DNA of 64,000 bases, taken from contig NZ_AP024322.1 in assembly GCF_018408855.1 (NCBI RefSeq), forward strand, positions 868,001 through 932,000. Direction: 5' to 3'. The first letter of the stretch is position 1. Each line of letters begins with the position of its first letter. The notes below the pieces were generated by a model that did not search any database, had not been told where the DNA came from, and worked only from the letters and a program-made list of their open reading frames with translations. The stretch is from Caballeronia sp. NK8. Lineage in GTDB: Bacteria; Pseudomonadota; Gammaproteobacteria; Burkholderiales; Burkholderiaceae. The position numbers and the translations under genes were made by a program. This document shows, piece by piece, positions 30,916 to 41,373 of this stretch.

Positions 30916-31031
30916 GTTCCCGATCGGGAACCTTAACACACGAAGAGGTATGCTGCAGCTTATTCGTACCCAATCGGGAACGAAAGGTGTGATAGCTCGC
31001 GGAAAGTCAGTATTCGTATCCGCTCGGGAAC
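30916..31031. promoter_or_regulatory. Three hipBA operators spaced exactly 50 bp
   Basis: Site 1 is GTTCCCGATCGGGAAC (30916-30931), a perfect 16-bp palindrome. Site 2 is GTACCCAATCGGGAAC (30966-30981) and site 3 is GTATCCGCTCGGGAAC (31016-31031). Each is preceded by TTC, giving a shared TTCGTWYCC start. E. coli HipB is known to bind several TATCC-N8-GGATA operators upstream of hipBA, so HipB is the likely binder. Site 1 lies 15 bp before the hipB start. Confidence 0.75.
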
Positions 31032-31129
31032 AGACAGTGCGCGCGACCTTTCCAGTCCGCATTGAACCGTAAGCTGTTTCCCGCCGATAATGCGACCACT
31101 CCAGCCTCGCCCTAACGGCTCATGCGTTC

Positions 31130-31927
31130 ATGACCGAAATCCAGTCCGCAGTGCTCGTCTTCATTCTTCTTCTGGCCAGCACGGGCCTAGGCGCGATCGT
31201 GCGGCCGCTCCTGCCCGAGGAGCACAAGGCGCAGGAGACGGTGCAACTCGTTCAATTGCTCGTCGGCATGCTGGTCACGTTCGCGGCGCTGGTGCTCGGC
31301 CTCCTGACCGCATCGGCGAAAACGGTTTTCGACACCACGAACAGCGACATGCGCGGCTACGCGACCTCGATCATCGAGCTCGATCGGGCGATGCGCGACT
31401 ACGGCGCCGATCTCGATCAGGCGCGCGAGCTTCTGCGCTCCTACACGGCGGCGGCGATCGCGAGCACGTGGCCGAACGAGCCGCGCCCGACCGGCGTCTA
31501 CCCGAACGTCGCGCCACCGGAGAACCCCGACAGCCTCGCGAGCAACACGCTCGGCGAGATATTGAGCCGCGCCCAGCACGAAGTGCGCATGCTTCATCCA
31601 CACGATGACTATCATCGTCAGCTCGCCGCCGATGCCGCCGCGCGCTTCGAGCAATTGATCGCTCTGCGCTGGAAGCTGGTGGAAGAGGCGCACGGGTCGA
31701 TTTCCTACCCGTTCGATCGCATTCTGGTCGGCTGGCTGCTCATCATCTTTCTGTGCTTCGGGCTGATTGCGCCGCGCAATGCGCTTTCGCTCGTGACCAT
31801 CATGCTCGGCGCGCTGTCGATCGCGTCGGCGGTGCTGGTGATCCTCGACCTTGATACGCCGTTCAGCGGTCCGATCATGGTCGGCAGCCAGCCGCTGCGC
31901 GACGCGCTCGCGTATCAGAGCCGCTGA
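31130..31927 (+). CDS. DUF4239 family membrane protein
   Basis: 265 residues with four membrane segments: two near the N-terminus (SAVLVFILLLASTGLGAIV and LLVGMLVTFAALVLGLLTAS) and two near the C-terminus (ILVGWLLIIFLCFGLIA and IMLGALSIASAVLVILDL). A helical soluble domain lies between them. The arrangement, with a conserved LGLLTASAK and an ending DLDTPFSGP, matches DUF4239, which is related to bestrophin-like channels. Its stop overlaps the next start by one base (TGATG). Function unknown. Confidence 0.85.
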   Translation: MTEIQSAVLVFILLLASTGLGAIVRPLLPEEHKAQETVQLVQLLVGMLVTFAALVLGLLTASAKTVFDTTNSDMRGYATSIIELDRAMRDYGADLDQARELLRSYTAAAIASTWPNEPRPTGVYPNVAPPENPDSLASNTLGEILSRAQHEVRMLHPHDDYHRQLAADAAARFEQLIALRWKLVEEAHGSISYPFDRILVGWLLIIFLCFGLIAPRNALSLVTIMLGALSIASAVLVILDLDTPFSGPIMVGSQPLRDALAYQSR

Positions 31928-32664
31928 TGCTCTATACCGATCCGCGTCTCGTCGCGCTGTACGACGCCCTCAATCCGTTCGCCGACGACACCGCGTTCTA
32001 TCTCGCGCTGGCGGAATCGGCGCGGCATGTCGTCGATCTCGGCTGCGGCACGGGGCTGCTCGCCTGCGAGCTGGCGAAGCGCGGGCATCGCGTGACGGGC
32101 ATCGATCCGTCGCCGCAGATGCTGCAAGTCGCGCGGGCGCGTCCGGAGGGCGACGAGGTGACGTGGATCGAAGGCGATGCGACCGCGCTGCCGTTCGTCG
32201 GCGCGGCGGATCTGCTGGTGATGACCGGCCACGTCGCACAAGTGTTCCTCGACGATCCAGCGCTTCTGGCGACGTTCGAAGCCGCGCGCCGCGCGATTCG
32301 GCCGGGCGGCGCGATCGCGTTCGACAGCCGCAATCCGGCAGCGCGCGCGTGGGAAAACTGGACGCCGGCGCGTTCGCCGCGACGCATCGAAGCGCCGGAC
32401 GGAAAAGCGGTCGAAGTCTGGCAGGAACGGCACGCCGCGCCCGATCCGCTCGCGACGGGCCGCGTGGCGTTCACGACGCACTATCGCTTCCTGTCGACGC
32501 CCGAAGAAACGCTCGGCGCGCCGAGCGAATTGCGCTTTCGCACGCGCGACGAACTCGCGCGTCTGCTGACGCAGGCGGGTTTCGCGCGCATCGACTGGTA
32601 CGGAGACTGGCATCGCGCGCCGGTGGACGAAGCGAGCCGCGAGCTGATCGCGGTGGCGCGCTGA
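31927..32664 (+). CDS. Class I SAM-dependent methyltransferase
   Basis: 245 residues. SAM motif I is VVDLGCGTGLLA near residue 38, followed by the acidic GIDPSPQML, VTWIEGDATALPF and DLLVMTGHVAQVF. No substrate-specific domain is visible. The start overlaps the DUF4239 stop, so the two are translationally coupled, although their functional link is unclear. Confidence 0.85.
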   Translation: MLYTDPRLVALYDALNPFADDTAFYLALAESARHVVDLGCGTGLLACELAKRGHRVTGIDPSPQMLQVARARPEGDEVTWIEGDATALPFVGAADLLVMTGHVAQVFLDDPALLATFEAARRAIRPGGAIAFDSRNPAARAWENWTPARSPRRIEAPDGKAVEVWQERHAAPDPLATGRVAFTTHYRFLSTPEETLGAPSELRFRTRDELARLLTQAGFARIDWYGDWHRAPVDEASRELIAVAR

Positions 32665-32718
32665 AAAATGCAACGAATATGAAACGATGGAGCCGCGCGC
32701 CAAGCGCGGCGGCACGAA

Positions 32719-32901
32719 TCAGAACTCGACGACGACGAAGTCGGCCTTGCCCACGTCGCACAGCGGGCAGCGCCAGTCGACGGGAATGTCATCGAAACGG
32801 GTGCCGGCCGGGATGCCTTCGTCCGGCAGGCCTTCTTCCTCGTTGTAGATCCAGCCGCAAATCAGGCAGACCCAGCTTTTGTATTCGATGACTTCGCTCA
32901 C
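32719..32901 (-). CDS. Rubredoxin
   Basis: 60-residue mononuclear iron electron carrier. The four iron ligands are Cys12 and Cys15 (CLIC) and Cys45 and Cys48 (CPLC), with the usual conserved aromatic WVCLICGWIY and DIPVDWRCP segments. The start is a GTG at 32901 with AAGAG upstream; in-frame ATGs further out would add an unrelated extension. The last knuckle reads CPLCD rather than the common CPxCG. Redox partner genes are not nearby. Confidence 0.85.
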   Translation of the reverse strand: MSEVIEYKSWVCLICGWIYNEEEGLPDEGIPAGTRFDDIPVDWRCPLCDVGKADFVVVEF

Positions 32902-33151
32902 GACAGACTCTTGATTCGAAAGGGATAAATGGACCGCGTGCATTCCAGTACGGCACTTTGCGCGGCGACCCGGCATCTTACCGGAATCGGCGCGATCGTT
33001 CCGCGATCCGGCCGCCGTCGCGACGCCGTGCCGCATTGCATGATCCGCAGGATGGTCCGGATACGCGTGCCCGAAAGCCCGGTGTATGCTTTTCGGGTGT
33101 CCGGCGCCGCATTCACGCCATCGACCGGTTTCACAACATGGAGATAAAACG

Positions 33152-33559
33152 ATGAAGCAAAAGCTCTTGGGTGCGATGTTGACGGGCGCGGTTCTGCTGA
33201 CGCAATACGCCGGTACGGTGCATGCGCAGGCACGCGTCTATTTCGTCGAACCGAAGGACGGCGCGACCGTGACGAGTCCCGTCCACGTGAAGTTCGGCGT
33301 CGATGGCATGTCGATCGCGCCGGCCGGCACGATGACCGATGGCACCGGCCATCACCATCTGCTGATCGATAGCAAGCCGCTACCGAAGGGCACGGTGATT
33401 CCGGCGAACGACACGTCGCTGCACTTCGGCAAGGGCCAGACCGAAGCCGATGTGAAACTGCCGCCCGGCGATCACACGCTGACGATGCAGTTCGGCGACG
33501 GCGCGCACCGTTCGTACGGGCCGGAAATGAGCTCGACGATCAAGGTGCACGTGAAGTAG
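33152..33559 (+). CDS. DUF4399 family periplasmic protein
   Basis: 135 residues with a signal peptide cut after VHAQA. The mature domain is a DUF4399 fold: VYFVEPKDGATVTSPVHVKF, the conserved HHHLLID, and GQTEADVKLPPGDHTLTMQF. The family is of unknown function, often one copy per genome in Proteobacteria. GGAG precedes the ATG at 33152 by 9 bases. Single-gene unit with its own terminator. Confidence 0.88.
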   Translation: MKQKLLGAMLTGAVLLTQYAGTVHAQARVYFVEPKDGATVTSPVHVKFGVDGMSIAPAGTMTDGTGHHHLLIDSKPLPKGTVIPANDTSLHFGKGQTEADVKLPPGDHTLTMQFGDGAHRSYGPEMSSTIKVHVK

Positions 33560-33582
33560 CGCGCTTTTCAGGCGAAAAAGGG

Positions 33583-33618
33583 AAGGCCGCCGCGAATCGG
33601 ATTCGGGCGGCCTTTCTG
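33583..33618 (+). terminator. Terminator of the DUF4399 gene
   Basis: AAGGCCGCC (33583-33591) pairs with GGCGGCCTT (33606-33614), followed by TTCTGTT. Confidence 0.75.
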
Positions 33619-33747
33619 TTCTCGGGGCTGCAAAGCCTCATCCGTTCGGCCTAAGCCGCGTGCGCCGAGCGCCCCGCCCGGTACAATGGCCGCTTCCATC
33701 GGTCGCCCTGCGTGGCGCCGACTGTTCGCCATTCATCCGGTTCTCCC

Positions 33748-35679
<1,932 letters not shown>

Positions 35680-35878
35680 GCGCGTTTTATCGGTCCGAGG
35701 TGGGCGCGGCGGGCGAAAACCGCTATTCTCCTAGCGCGGCACGGATCGGCGGACGGTTTTCCTCCTCGCTCATCGGGCATCCGGCCAGGCATTTTCATCA
35801 AGCATTTCGCCGGCAGATCGGGCGTCACGTTGTGGCATTTCCCGCGAGTACGCTCGAGAGCCGGATCAACGTTCAACT

Positions 35879-37918
35879 ATGTCCACGAAAAAATCCAGCG
35901 CAATGGCGACAGGCACGCAGCGAGGCAAGCGCCTCGTCATGAACGCCAAGGCAGCCGGCTACAGCGAAGCATCGATCAAGGTGCTCAAGGGCCTGGAGCC
36001 GGTCAAGCAGCGGCCCGGCATGTACACGCGGACCGAGAATCCGCTGCACATCATTCAGGAAGTGATCGACAACGCCTCCGACGAAGCGCTCGGCGGCTAC
36101 GGCAAGCAGATCACCGTCACGCTGCACAACGACAACTCCGTTTCCGTCGACGACGACGGGCGCGGCATTCCGTTCGGCATGCATCCGGAAGAAGGCGTGC
36201 CGGTCGTCGAGATCGTGTTCACGCGGCTGCACGCAGGCGGCAAGTTCGACAAGGCCGCGGGCGGCGCCTATACGTTCTCGGGCGGTCTGCACGGTGTCGG
36301 CGTCTCGGTGACGAACGCGCTCGCGACCCGTCTCGAAGTGACCGTCTGGCGCGACAACAAGGTCGCGCAACTCGCGTTTTCGAATGGCGATGTCGTCGAG
36401 CAACTCACGACGCGCACGGCTGAGCGCGGCGCAAAGAAAAGCGGCACGCGCGTGCGCGCATGGCCGAATCCGAAGTACTTCGACTCCGCGAATCTGCCGC
36501 TCGGCGAATTGCAGCGCCTGTTGCGTTCGAAGGCCGTGCTGCTGCCGGGCGTCGAAGTCGCGCTCGTCATCGAGAAGACGGGCGAGCGTCAGACCTGGAA
36601 GTACGAAGACGGCCTGCGCGGCTATCTGCTCGAAGGCATGGGCGGCAGCGAACTGCTGATTCCCTTGTTCGAAGGCGAGCGCTATGCCGAAAGCTCGCGC
36701 AATACCGAGGAAACCTTCGCGGAAGGCGAGGGCGCGTCGTGGGTCGTCGCGTGGAGCGAGGAAGGGCCGCTCTTGCGTGAATCGTATGTGAACCTCATTC
36801 CGACGCCCGCGGGCGGCACGCACGAATCCGGCCTGCGCGATGGCCTTTTTCAGGCGGTGAAGAACTTCGTCGAGATTCATAACCTGCAGCCCAAAGGCGT
36901 AAAGCTGCTCGCGGAAGACGTCTTCGCGCGCGTGTCGTTCGTGCTGTCGGCCAAGGTGCTCGATCCGCAGTTCCAAGGCCAGATCAAGGAACGTCTCAAT
37001 AGCCGCGATGCGGTGAAGCTCGTGTCGTCGTTCTCGCGGCCGGCGCTGGAGTTGTGGCTGAATCAGCACGTCGAATACGGCAAGAAGCTCGCGGAACTCG
37101 TGATCCGTCAGGCGCAGGCGCGCACGCGCGCCGGTCAGAAGATCGAGAAGAAGAAGAGCTCGGGCGTGGCCGTGTTGCCGGGCAAGCTGACCGATTGCGA
37201 ATCGACGGACATCGCGCGCAACGAGCTCTTTCTCGTCGAGGGCGATTCGGCGGGCGGCTCCGCGAAGATGGGCCGCGACAAGGAATTTCAGGCGATCCTG
37301 CCGTTGCGCGGCAAGGTGCTGAACACGTGGGAAACGGAACGCGACCGGCTTTTCGCGAACAACGAAGTGCATGACATCGCGGTGGCGATCGGCGTCGATC
37401 CGCACGGTCCGGACGATCAGATCGACCTCACGAATCTGCGCTACGGCAAGATCTGCATTCTGTCGGACGCGGACGTCGACGGCGCGCACATTCAGGTGCT
37501 GCTGCTCACGCTTTTCTTCAAGCACTTCCCGCAACTGATCGAACGTAGCCACGTGTGCGTCGCGCGGCCGCCGCTGTTTCGCGTCGATGCCCCCGCGCGC
37601 GGCAAGAAGCCTGCGCAGAAGCTCTACGCGCTCGACGAAGGCGAACTCGAAGCGATCCTCGACAAGCTGCGCAAGGACGGCGTGCGCGAAACGGCATGGA
37701 CCATCAGCCGCTTCAAGGGCCTCGGCGAAATGAGCGCGGAACAGCTCTGGGACACGACGATGAACCCCGATACGCGACGCCTGTTGCCTGTCGGCCTCGG
37801 CGATCTCGGCTTCGATCTCACCGTCTCGCGCATGACCATGCTGATGGGCAAGGGCGAAGCGGCGTCGCGCCGCAGCTGGCTCGAAGAGAAGGGCAACGAA
37901 GTCGAAGCGGACATCTGA
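35879..37918 (+). CDS. parE: DNA topoisomerase IV subunit B
   Basis: 679 residues. The GHKL ATPase domain has EVIDNASDEAL, DDDGRGIPFGMH and the ATP lid GLHGVGVSVTNALA. The transducer domain follows, and then the TOPRIM domain with EGDSAGGSAKMGRD and the metal motif DADVDGAHI. With ParC it decatenates replicated chromosomes. It lies 38 bp upstream of parC in an operon. The absence of the ~170-residue insert usual in proteobacterial GyrB supports ParE over GyrB. Confidence 0.95.
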   Translation: MSTKKSSAMATGTQRGKRLVMNAKAAGYSEASIKVLKGLEPVKQRPGMYTRTENPLHIIQEVIDNASDEALGGYGKQITVTLHNDNSVSVDDDGRGIPFGMHPEEGVPVVEIVFTRLHAGGKFDKAAGGAYTFSGGLHGVGVSVTNALATRLEVTVWRDNKVAQLAFSNGDVVEQLTTRTAERGAKKSGTRVRAWPNPKYFDSANLPLGELQRLLRSKAVLLPGVEVALVIEKTGERQTWKYEDGLRGYLLEGMGGSELLIPLFEGERYAESSRNTEETFAEGEGASWVVAWSEEGPLLRESYVNLIPTPAGGTHESGLRDGLFQAVKNFVEIHNLQPKGVKLLAEDVFARVSFVLSAKVLDPQFQGQIKERLNSRDAVKLVSSFSRPALELWLNQHVEYGKKLAELVIRQAQARTRAGQKIEKKKSSGVAVLPGKLTDCESTDIARNELFLVEGDSAGGSAKMGRDKEFQAILPLRGKVLNTWETERDRLFANNEVHDIAVAIGVDPHGPDDQIDLTNLRYGKICILSDADVDGAHIQVLLLTLFFKHFPQLIERSHVCVARPPLFRVDAPARGKKPAQKLYALDEGELEAILDKLRKDGVRETAWTISRFKGLGEMSAEQLWDTTMNPDTRRLLPVGLGDLGFDLTVSRMTMLMGKGEAASRRSWLEEKGNEVEADI

Positions 37919-37956
37919 GTTCGACTTAAGCAACGCATAACGGATATCGATATTCG

Positions 37957-40275
37957 ATGGGAATCACAGACGATCTCTTCGCCGAGCAGACCGCACCGGA
38001 CGGCGAACAACTGACGCTCGGCGATTACGCCGAACGCGCTTATCTCGACTACGCGGTGAGCGTGGTGAAGGGCCGCGCACTGCCCGATGTCTGCGACGGA
38101 CAAAAGCCCGTGCAGCGCCGCATTCTCTTCGCGATGAGCGAGATGGGCCTCGCGTCCGGCGCGAAGCCGGTGAAGTCGGCGCGCGTGGTCGGCGACGTGC
38201 TGGGCAAGTATCACCCGCATGGCGATCAATCCGCGTACGACGCGCTCGTGCGTCTCGCGCAGGACTTTTCGATGCGCTATCCGCTCATCGACGGTCAGGG
38301 CAACTTCGGCTCGCGCGACGGCGACGGCGCCGCGGCCATGCGATACACCGAAGCGCGCCTCACGCCGATCGCGCGCTTGCTGCTCGATGAAATCGATCAG
38401 GGCACGGTCGATTTCATGCCGAACTACGACGGCTCGTTCGAAGAGCCGAAGCTGCTGCCGGCGCGCTTGCCGTTCCTGTTGCTGAACGGCGCATCGGGCA
38501 TTGCGGTGGGTCTCGCCACGGAAATCCCGTCGCACAATTTGCGCGAAGTCGCGCAGGCCGCCGTCGCGATGATCCGCGATCCGAAGATCGGCCATGCCGG
38601 TCTGATGGAAAAGGTGCCTGGACCGGACTTCCCGGGCGGTGGCCAGATCATCTCGTCGCCCGCGGAAATCTCGGCGGCTTACGAGACCGGCCGCGGCAGC
38701 CTCAAAGTGCGCGCGCGCTGGAAGATCGAGGAACTCGCGCGCGGCCAGTGGCAGGTGGTCATCACGGAATTGCCGCCGGGCGTGTCGAGCCAGAAGGTGC
38801 TTGAGGAAATCGAGGAACTCACCAATCCGAAGATCAAGCTCGGCAAGAAAACGCTCACGCCCGAGCAGGTCCAGACCAAGCAGACCTTGCTCGCGCTGCT
38901 CGACGCCGTGCGCGACGAGTCCGGCAAGGACGCGCCCGTGCGGCTCGTGTTCGAGCCGAAGTCGAGCCGTATCGATCAGACGGAGTTCGTCAACTCGCTG
39001 CTCGCGCATACGAGCCTCGAATCGAACGCGACCATCAACCTCGTGATGATCGGCGCCGACGGCAGGCCGCGTCAGAAAGGCATCGTCGAGATCCTGCACG
39101 AGTGGGTCGGTTTCCGGTTCGTGACGGTGACGCGGCGCACGCAGCATCGTCTCGGCAAGGTCGACGACCGCATCCATATTCTCGAAGGGCGGATGATCGT
39201 CTTCCTGAATATCGATGAAGTCATTCGCATCATCCGCGAGTCAGAGGAGCCGAAGCAGGCGCTGATGGCGCGCTTCAATCTGTCGGAGCGGCAGGCCGAA
39301 GACATTCTCGAAATCCGTCTGCGTCAGCTCGCGCGGCTGGAAGCGATCAAGATCGAACAGGAGCTGTCCGACTTGCGCGACGAGAAAACCAAGCTCGAAG
39401 AACTGCTCAACAGCGATGCCGCGATGAAGCGCCTGCTCATCAAGGAAATCGAAGCGGACGCCAAGCAATTCGGCGACGATCGCCGCACGCTCATTCAGCA
39501 GGAAAAGCGCGCGACCTTCGAGACGCGCGTCGTCGACGAGCCGGTGACGGTGGTCGTGTCGCAGAAGGGCTGGGTGCGCGCGCTGAAGGGCCACGGACTC
39601 GATCCGGCGGGCTTCACGTTCAAGCAGGGCGACGGACTCTATGCGGCGTTCCAGGCGCGCACGCCGGATTCGCTCGTCGCGTGGGGCAGCAAGGGGCGCG
39701 TGTATTCGGTGCCGGTTTCTGCATTGCCGGGCGGCCGTGGCGATGGCGTGCCGGTGACGTCGCTGATCGAACTGGAATCGGGCACGCATCTGCTGCATTA
39801 CTTCGCGGCCAATGCCGAACAGCAACTGCTGCTTGCATCGAGCAATGGCTTTGGTTTCCTCGCGAAGCTCGGCGACATGGTGAGCCGCCAGAAGGCGGGC
39901 AAGGCCTTCATGACGATCGACGAAGGCGCCGCGCCGCTCGCGCCGATGCCGGTCATTCCTGGCGCGTCGTATGTGGCGTGTCTGTCGAGCACGGGCCGCT
40001 TGCTCGTGTTCGGCATGGACGAGATGAAGACGCTGTCGGGCGGCGGACGCGGCGTCATTCTGATGGGCCTCGATCCGAAGGAGACGCTGCGTCAGGCGCT
40101 TGCCATCGATGCGCGTGGTGTCGTGATGATCGGCACCGGGCGCGGCGGGAAGGTGCGGGACGAGAAGCTCGCCGGCTCGCAGATGCAACTGCATCTGGGC
40201 AAGCGTTCAAGGAAGGGGCGTGCGCCGGATTCGTCGTTGAAGGTGACGGATTTGCGGCCGGTGTTCGAGGGGTGA
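37957..40275 (+). CDS. parC: DNA topoisomerase IV subunit A
   Basis: 772 residues. It has the DNA-cleavage core with catalytic Tyr130 in [10 protein letters not shown], the tower and coiled-coil region, and a C-terminal beta-pinwheel of few blades ([18 protein letters not shown] is one repeat). The quinolone-determining region reads [12 protein letters not shown], so the position of E. coli Ser80 holds Gln and that of Glu84 holds Asp. The start ATG at 37957 follows the parE stop by 38 bp. A strong terminator follows. Confidence 0.95.
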   Translation: MGITDDLFAEQTAPDGEQLTLGDYAERAYLDYAVSVVKGRALPDVCDGQKPVQRRILFAMSEMGLASGAKPVKSARVVGDVLGKYHPHGDQSAYDALVRLAQDFSMRYPLIDGQGNFGSRDGDGAAAMRYTEARLTPIARLLLDEIDQGTVDFMPNYDGSFEEPKLLPARLPFLLLNGASGIAVGLATEIPSHNLREVAQAAVAMIRDPKIGHAGLMEKVPGPDFPGGGQIISSPAEISAAYETGRGSLKVRARWKIEELARGQWQVVITELPPGVSSQKVLEEIEELTNPKIKLGKKTLTPEQVQTKQTLLALLDAVRDESGKDAPVRLVFEPKSSRIDQTEFVNSLLAHTSLESNATINLVMIGADGRPRQKGIVEILHEWVGFRFVTVTRRTQHRLGKVDDRIHILEGRMIVFLNIDEVIRIIRESEEPKQALMARFNLSERQAEDILEIRLRQLARLEAIKIEQELSDLRDEKTKLEELLNSDAAMKRLLIKEIEADAKQFGDDRRTLIQQEKRATFETRVVDEPVTVVVSQKGWVRALKGHGLDPAGFTFKQGDGLYAAFQARTPDSLVAWGSKGRVYSVPVSALPGGRGDGVPVTSLIELESGTHLLHYFAANAEQQLLLASSNGFGFLAKLGDMVSRQKAGKAFMTIDEGAAPLAPMPVIPGASYVACLSSTGRLLVFGMDEMKTLSGGGRGVILMGLDPKETLRQALAIDARGVVMIGTGRGGKVRDEKLAGSQMQLHLGKRSRKGRAPDSSLKVTDLRPVFEG

Positions 40276-40317
40276 GATGTTTAGTGGACGTTGATGATGT
40301 CCGCTTGTGACCTGGGA

Positions 40318-40340
40318 AGCCCGCGTGCGCGGGCTTTTTT
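40318..40340 (+). terminator. Terminator of parE-parC
   Basis: AGCCCGCG (40318-40325) and CGCGGGCT (40328-40335) form a compact stem followed by six T's. Confidence 0.85.
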
Positions 40341-40389
40341 GCGGGCTTCGTACTTGCCTCGACAAGTCGTGTTCGCCGCCTAGCCCCCG

Positions 40390-40656
40390 CTACAACAGAT
40401 GCCGCCTGTTCTCCGCGTCGATGACACAAGGAAACCGGCAGTTTTCATCGAGAACGACCGGCATGCCATTAATGGTGATGGAGCTTGCGATTTCTATCGG
40501 AATCTCTCCCGCGCCTTCGATGCCTCTGCATGTTTCCAAACTGAAATAGCGCATGGCCTCTGGATGCATCCGGAGTTCCCGTGCCTCCGATCCACGCTCG
40601 TAGAGATCGTCTCTGATTTCGCAAAGTCGGCTAACGACGAAGTCGACGCAGTTCAT
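40390..40656 (-). CDS. Small protein of unknown function
   Basis: 88 residues: MNCVDFVVSRLCEIRDDLYE, a helical middle with HPEAMRYFSLETCRGIEG, then a beta-rich end with ITINGMPVVLDENCRFPCVI. It has four cysteines. The final ING-PVVLDE pattern resembles short phage- or plasmid-associated hypothetical proteins. Codons are less GC-rich at third positions than the neighbours, hinting at transfer. An in-frame opening continues to 41094, but its upstream part looks non-coding. Confidence 0.5.
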   Translation of the reverse strand: MNCVDFVVSRLCEIRDDLYERGSEARELRMHPEAMRYFSLETCRGIEGAGEIPIEIASSITINGMPVVLDENCRFPCVIDAENRRHLL

Positions 40657-40894
40657 ATCGGCCTGGTTCCTCGGTTCGTAGAATAGCTGCCTCGCGGCCG
40701 AGATCCGCAACTGAATGCGGGCGCGGGCGGCATCGAAAGAACTTATCTCATTCCCACATTCCTTAGGTTCACGAATAATCCGATTCTTCAAGGCGCGATA
40801 ACAAAATCGGCCGGGCGGGGAACTCCTAACCGCATGTGCATTCCTAGTCTTGTGCCCGCACGCACTCGACAACTCAAATACCCCGGAATCCCCA

Positions 40895-41353
40895 ATGAAC
40901 AAAGCCATCGAAGCGGCGCTCTTTCTGCATTTGCTCGGCGTAGCCGTTTGGATCGGCGGAATGATTTTCGCGCATTTCTGCTTGCGTCCCGCGCTCGGCG
41001 ATCTCACGCCGCAACTGCGGCTGCCGCTATGGGAGTCAGTCTTTGCGCGCTTCTTCAACTGGGTCGCGGCTTCGGTGCTCGTGATTCTGCTCACCGGCGG
41101 CTTCCTGCTCGTGCAGTTCGGCGGCGGTCATGCGGCGTGGCCCCTGCATGCGATGGCCGGTCTCGGCATTGTGATGATGCTCATCTTCGGGCATATCCGG
41201 TTTGCGGTGTTTCCGCGCATTCGGCGAGCCGTACAGGCGCAGAACTGGCCGGATGGGGCGAGGGCCGTCGGAACTGTGCGACGGCTCGTCGTGATAAATC
41301 TGGTGCTTGGTGTGGTGACGATCGGTACAGCGGTGTTGTCGCGTGGGTTTTAG
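40895..41353 (+). CDS. CopD-like integral membrane protein
   Basis: 152 residues with four membrane segments: ALFLHLLGVAVWIGGMIFAHF, FNWVAASVLVILLTGGFLLV, LHAMAGLGIVMMLIFGHIRF and VVINLVLGVVTIGTAV. Conserved histidines in the first and third resemble the heme- or metal-linked positions of the CopD/DUF2269-like group. The substrate or cofactor is not known. The start at 40895 begins the first membrane segment; upstream in-frame codons to 40850 lack support. Confidence 0.75.
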   Translation: MNKAIEAALFLHLLGVAVWIGGMIFAHFCLRPALGDLTPQLRLPLWESVFARFFNWVAASVLVILLTGGFLLVQFGGGHAAWPLHAMAGLGIVMMLIFGHIRFAVFPRIRRAVQAQNWPDGARAVGTVRRLVVINLVLGVVTIGTAVLSRGF

Positions 41354-41373
41354 GGTTTTCGTTTTCGCCCAGG

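Noticed and set aside
35873..37933. Minus-strand open frame covering parE
   Set aside because: A shadow frame in GC-rich DNA. parE on the plus strand is unambiguous.
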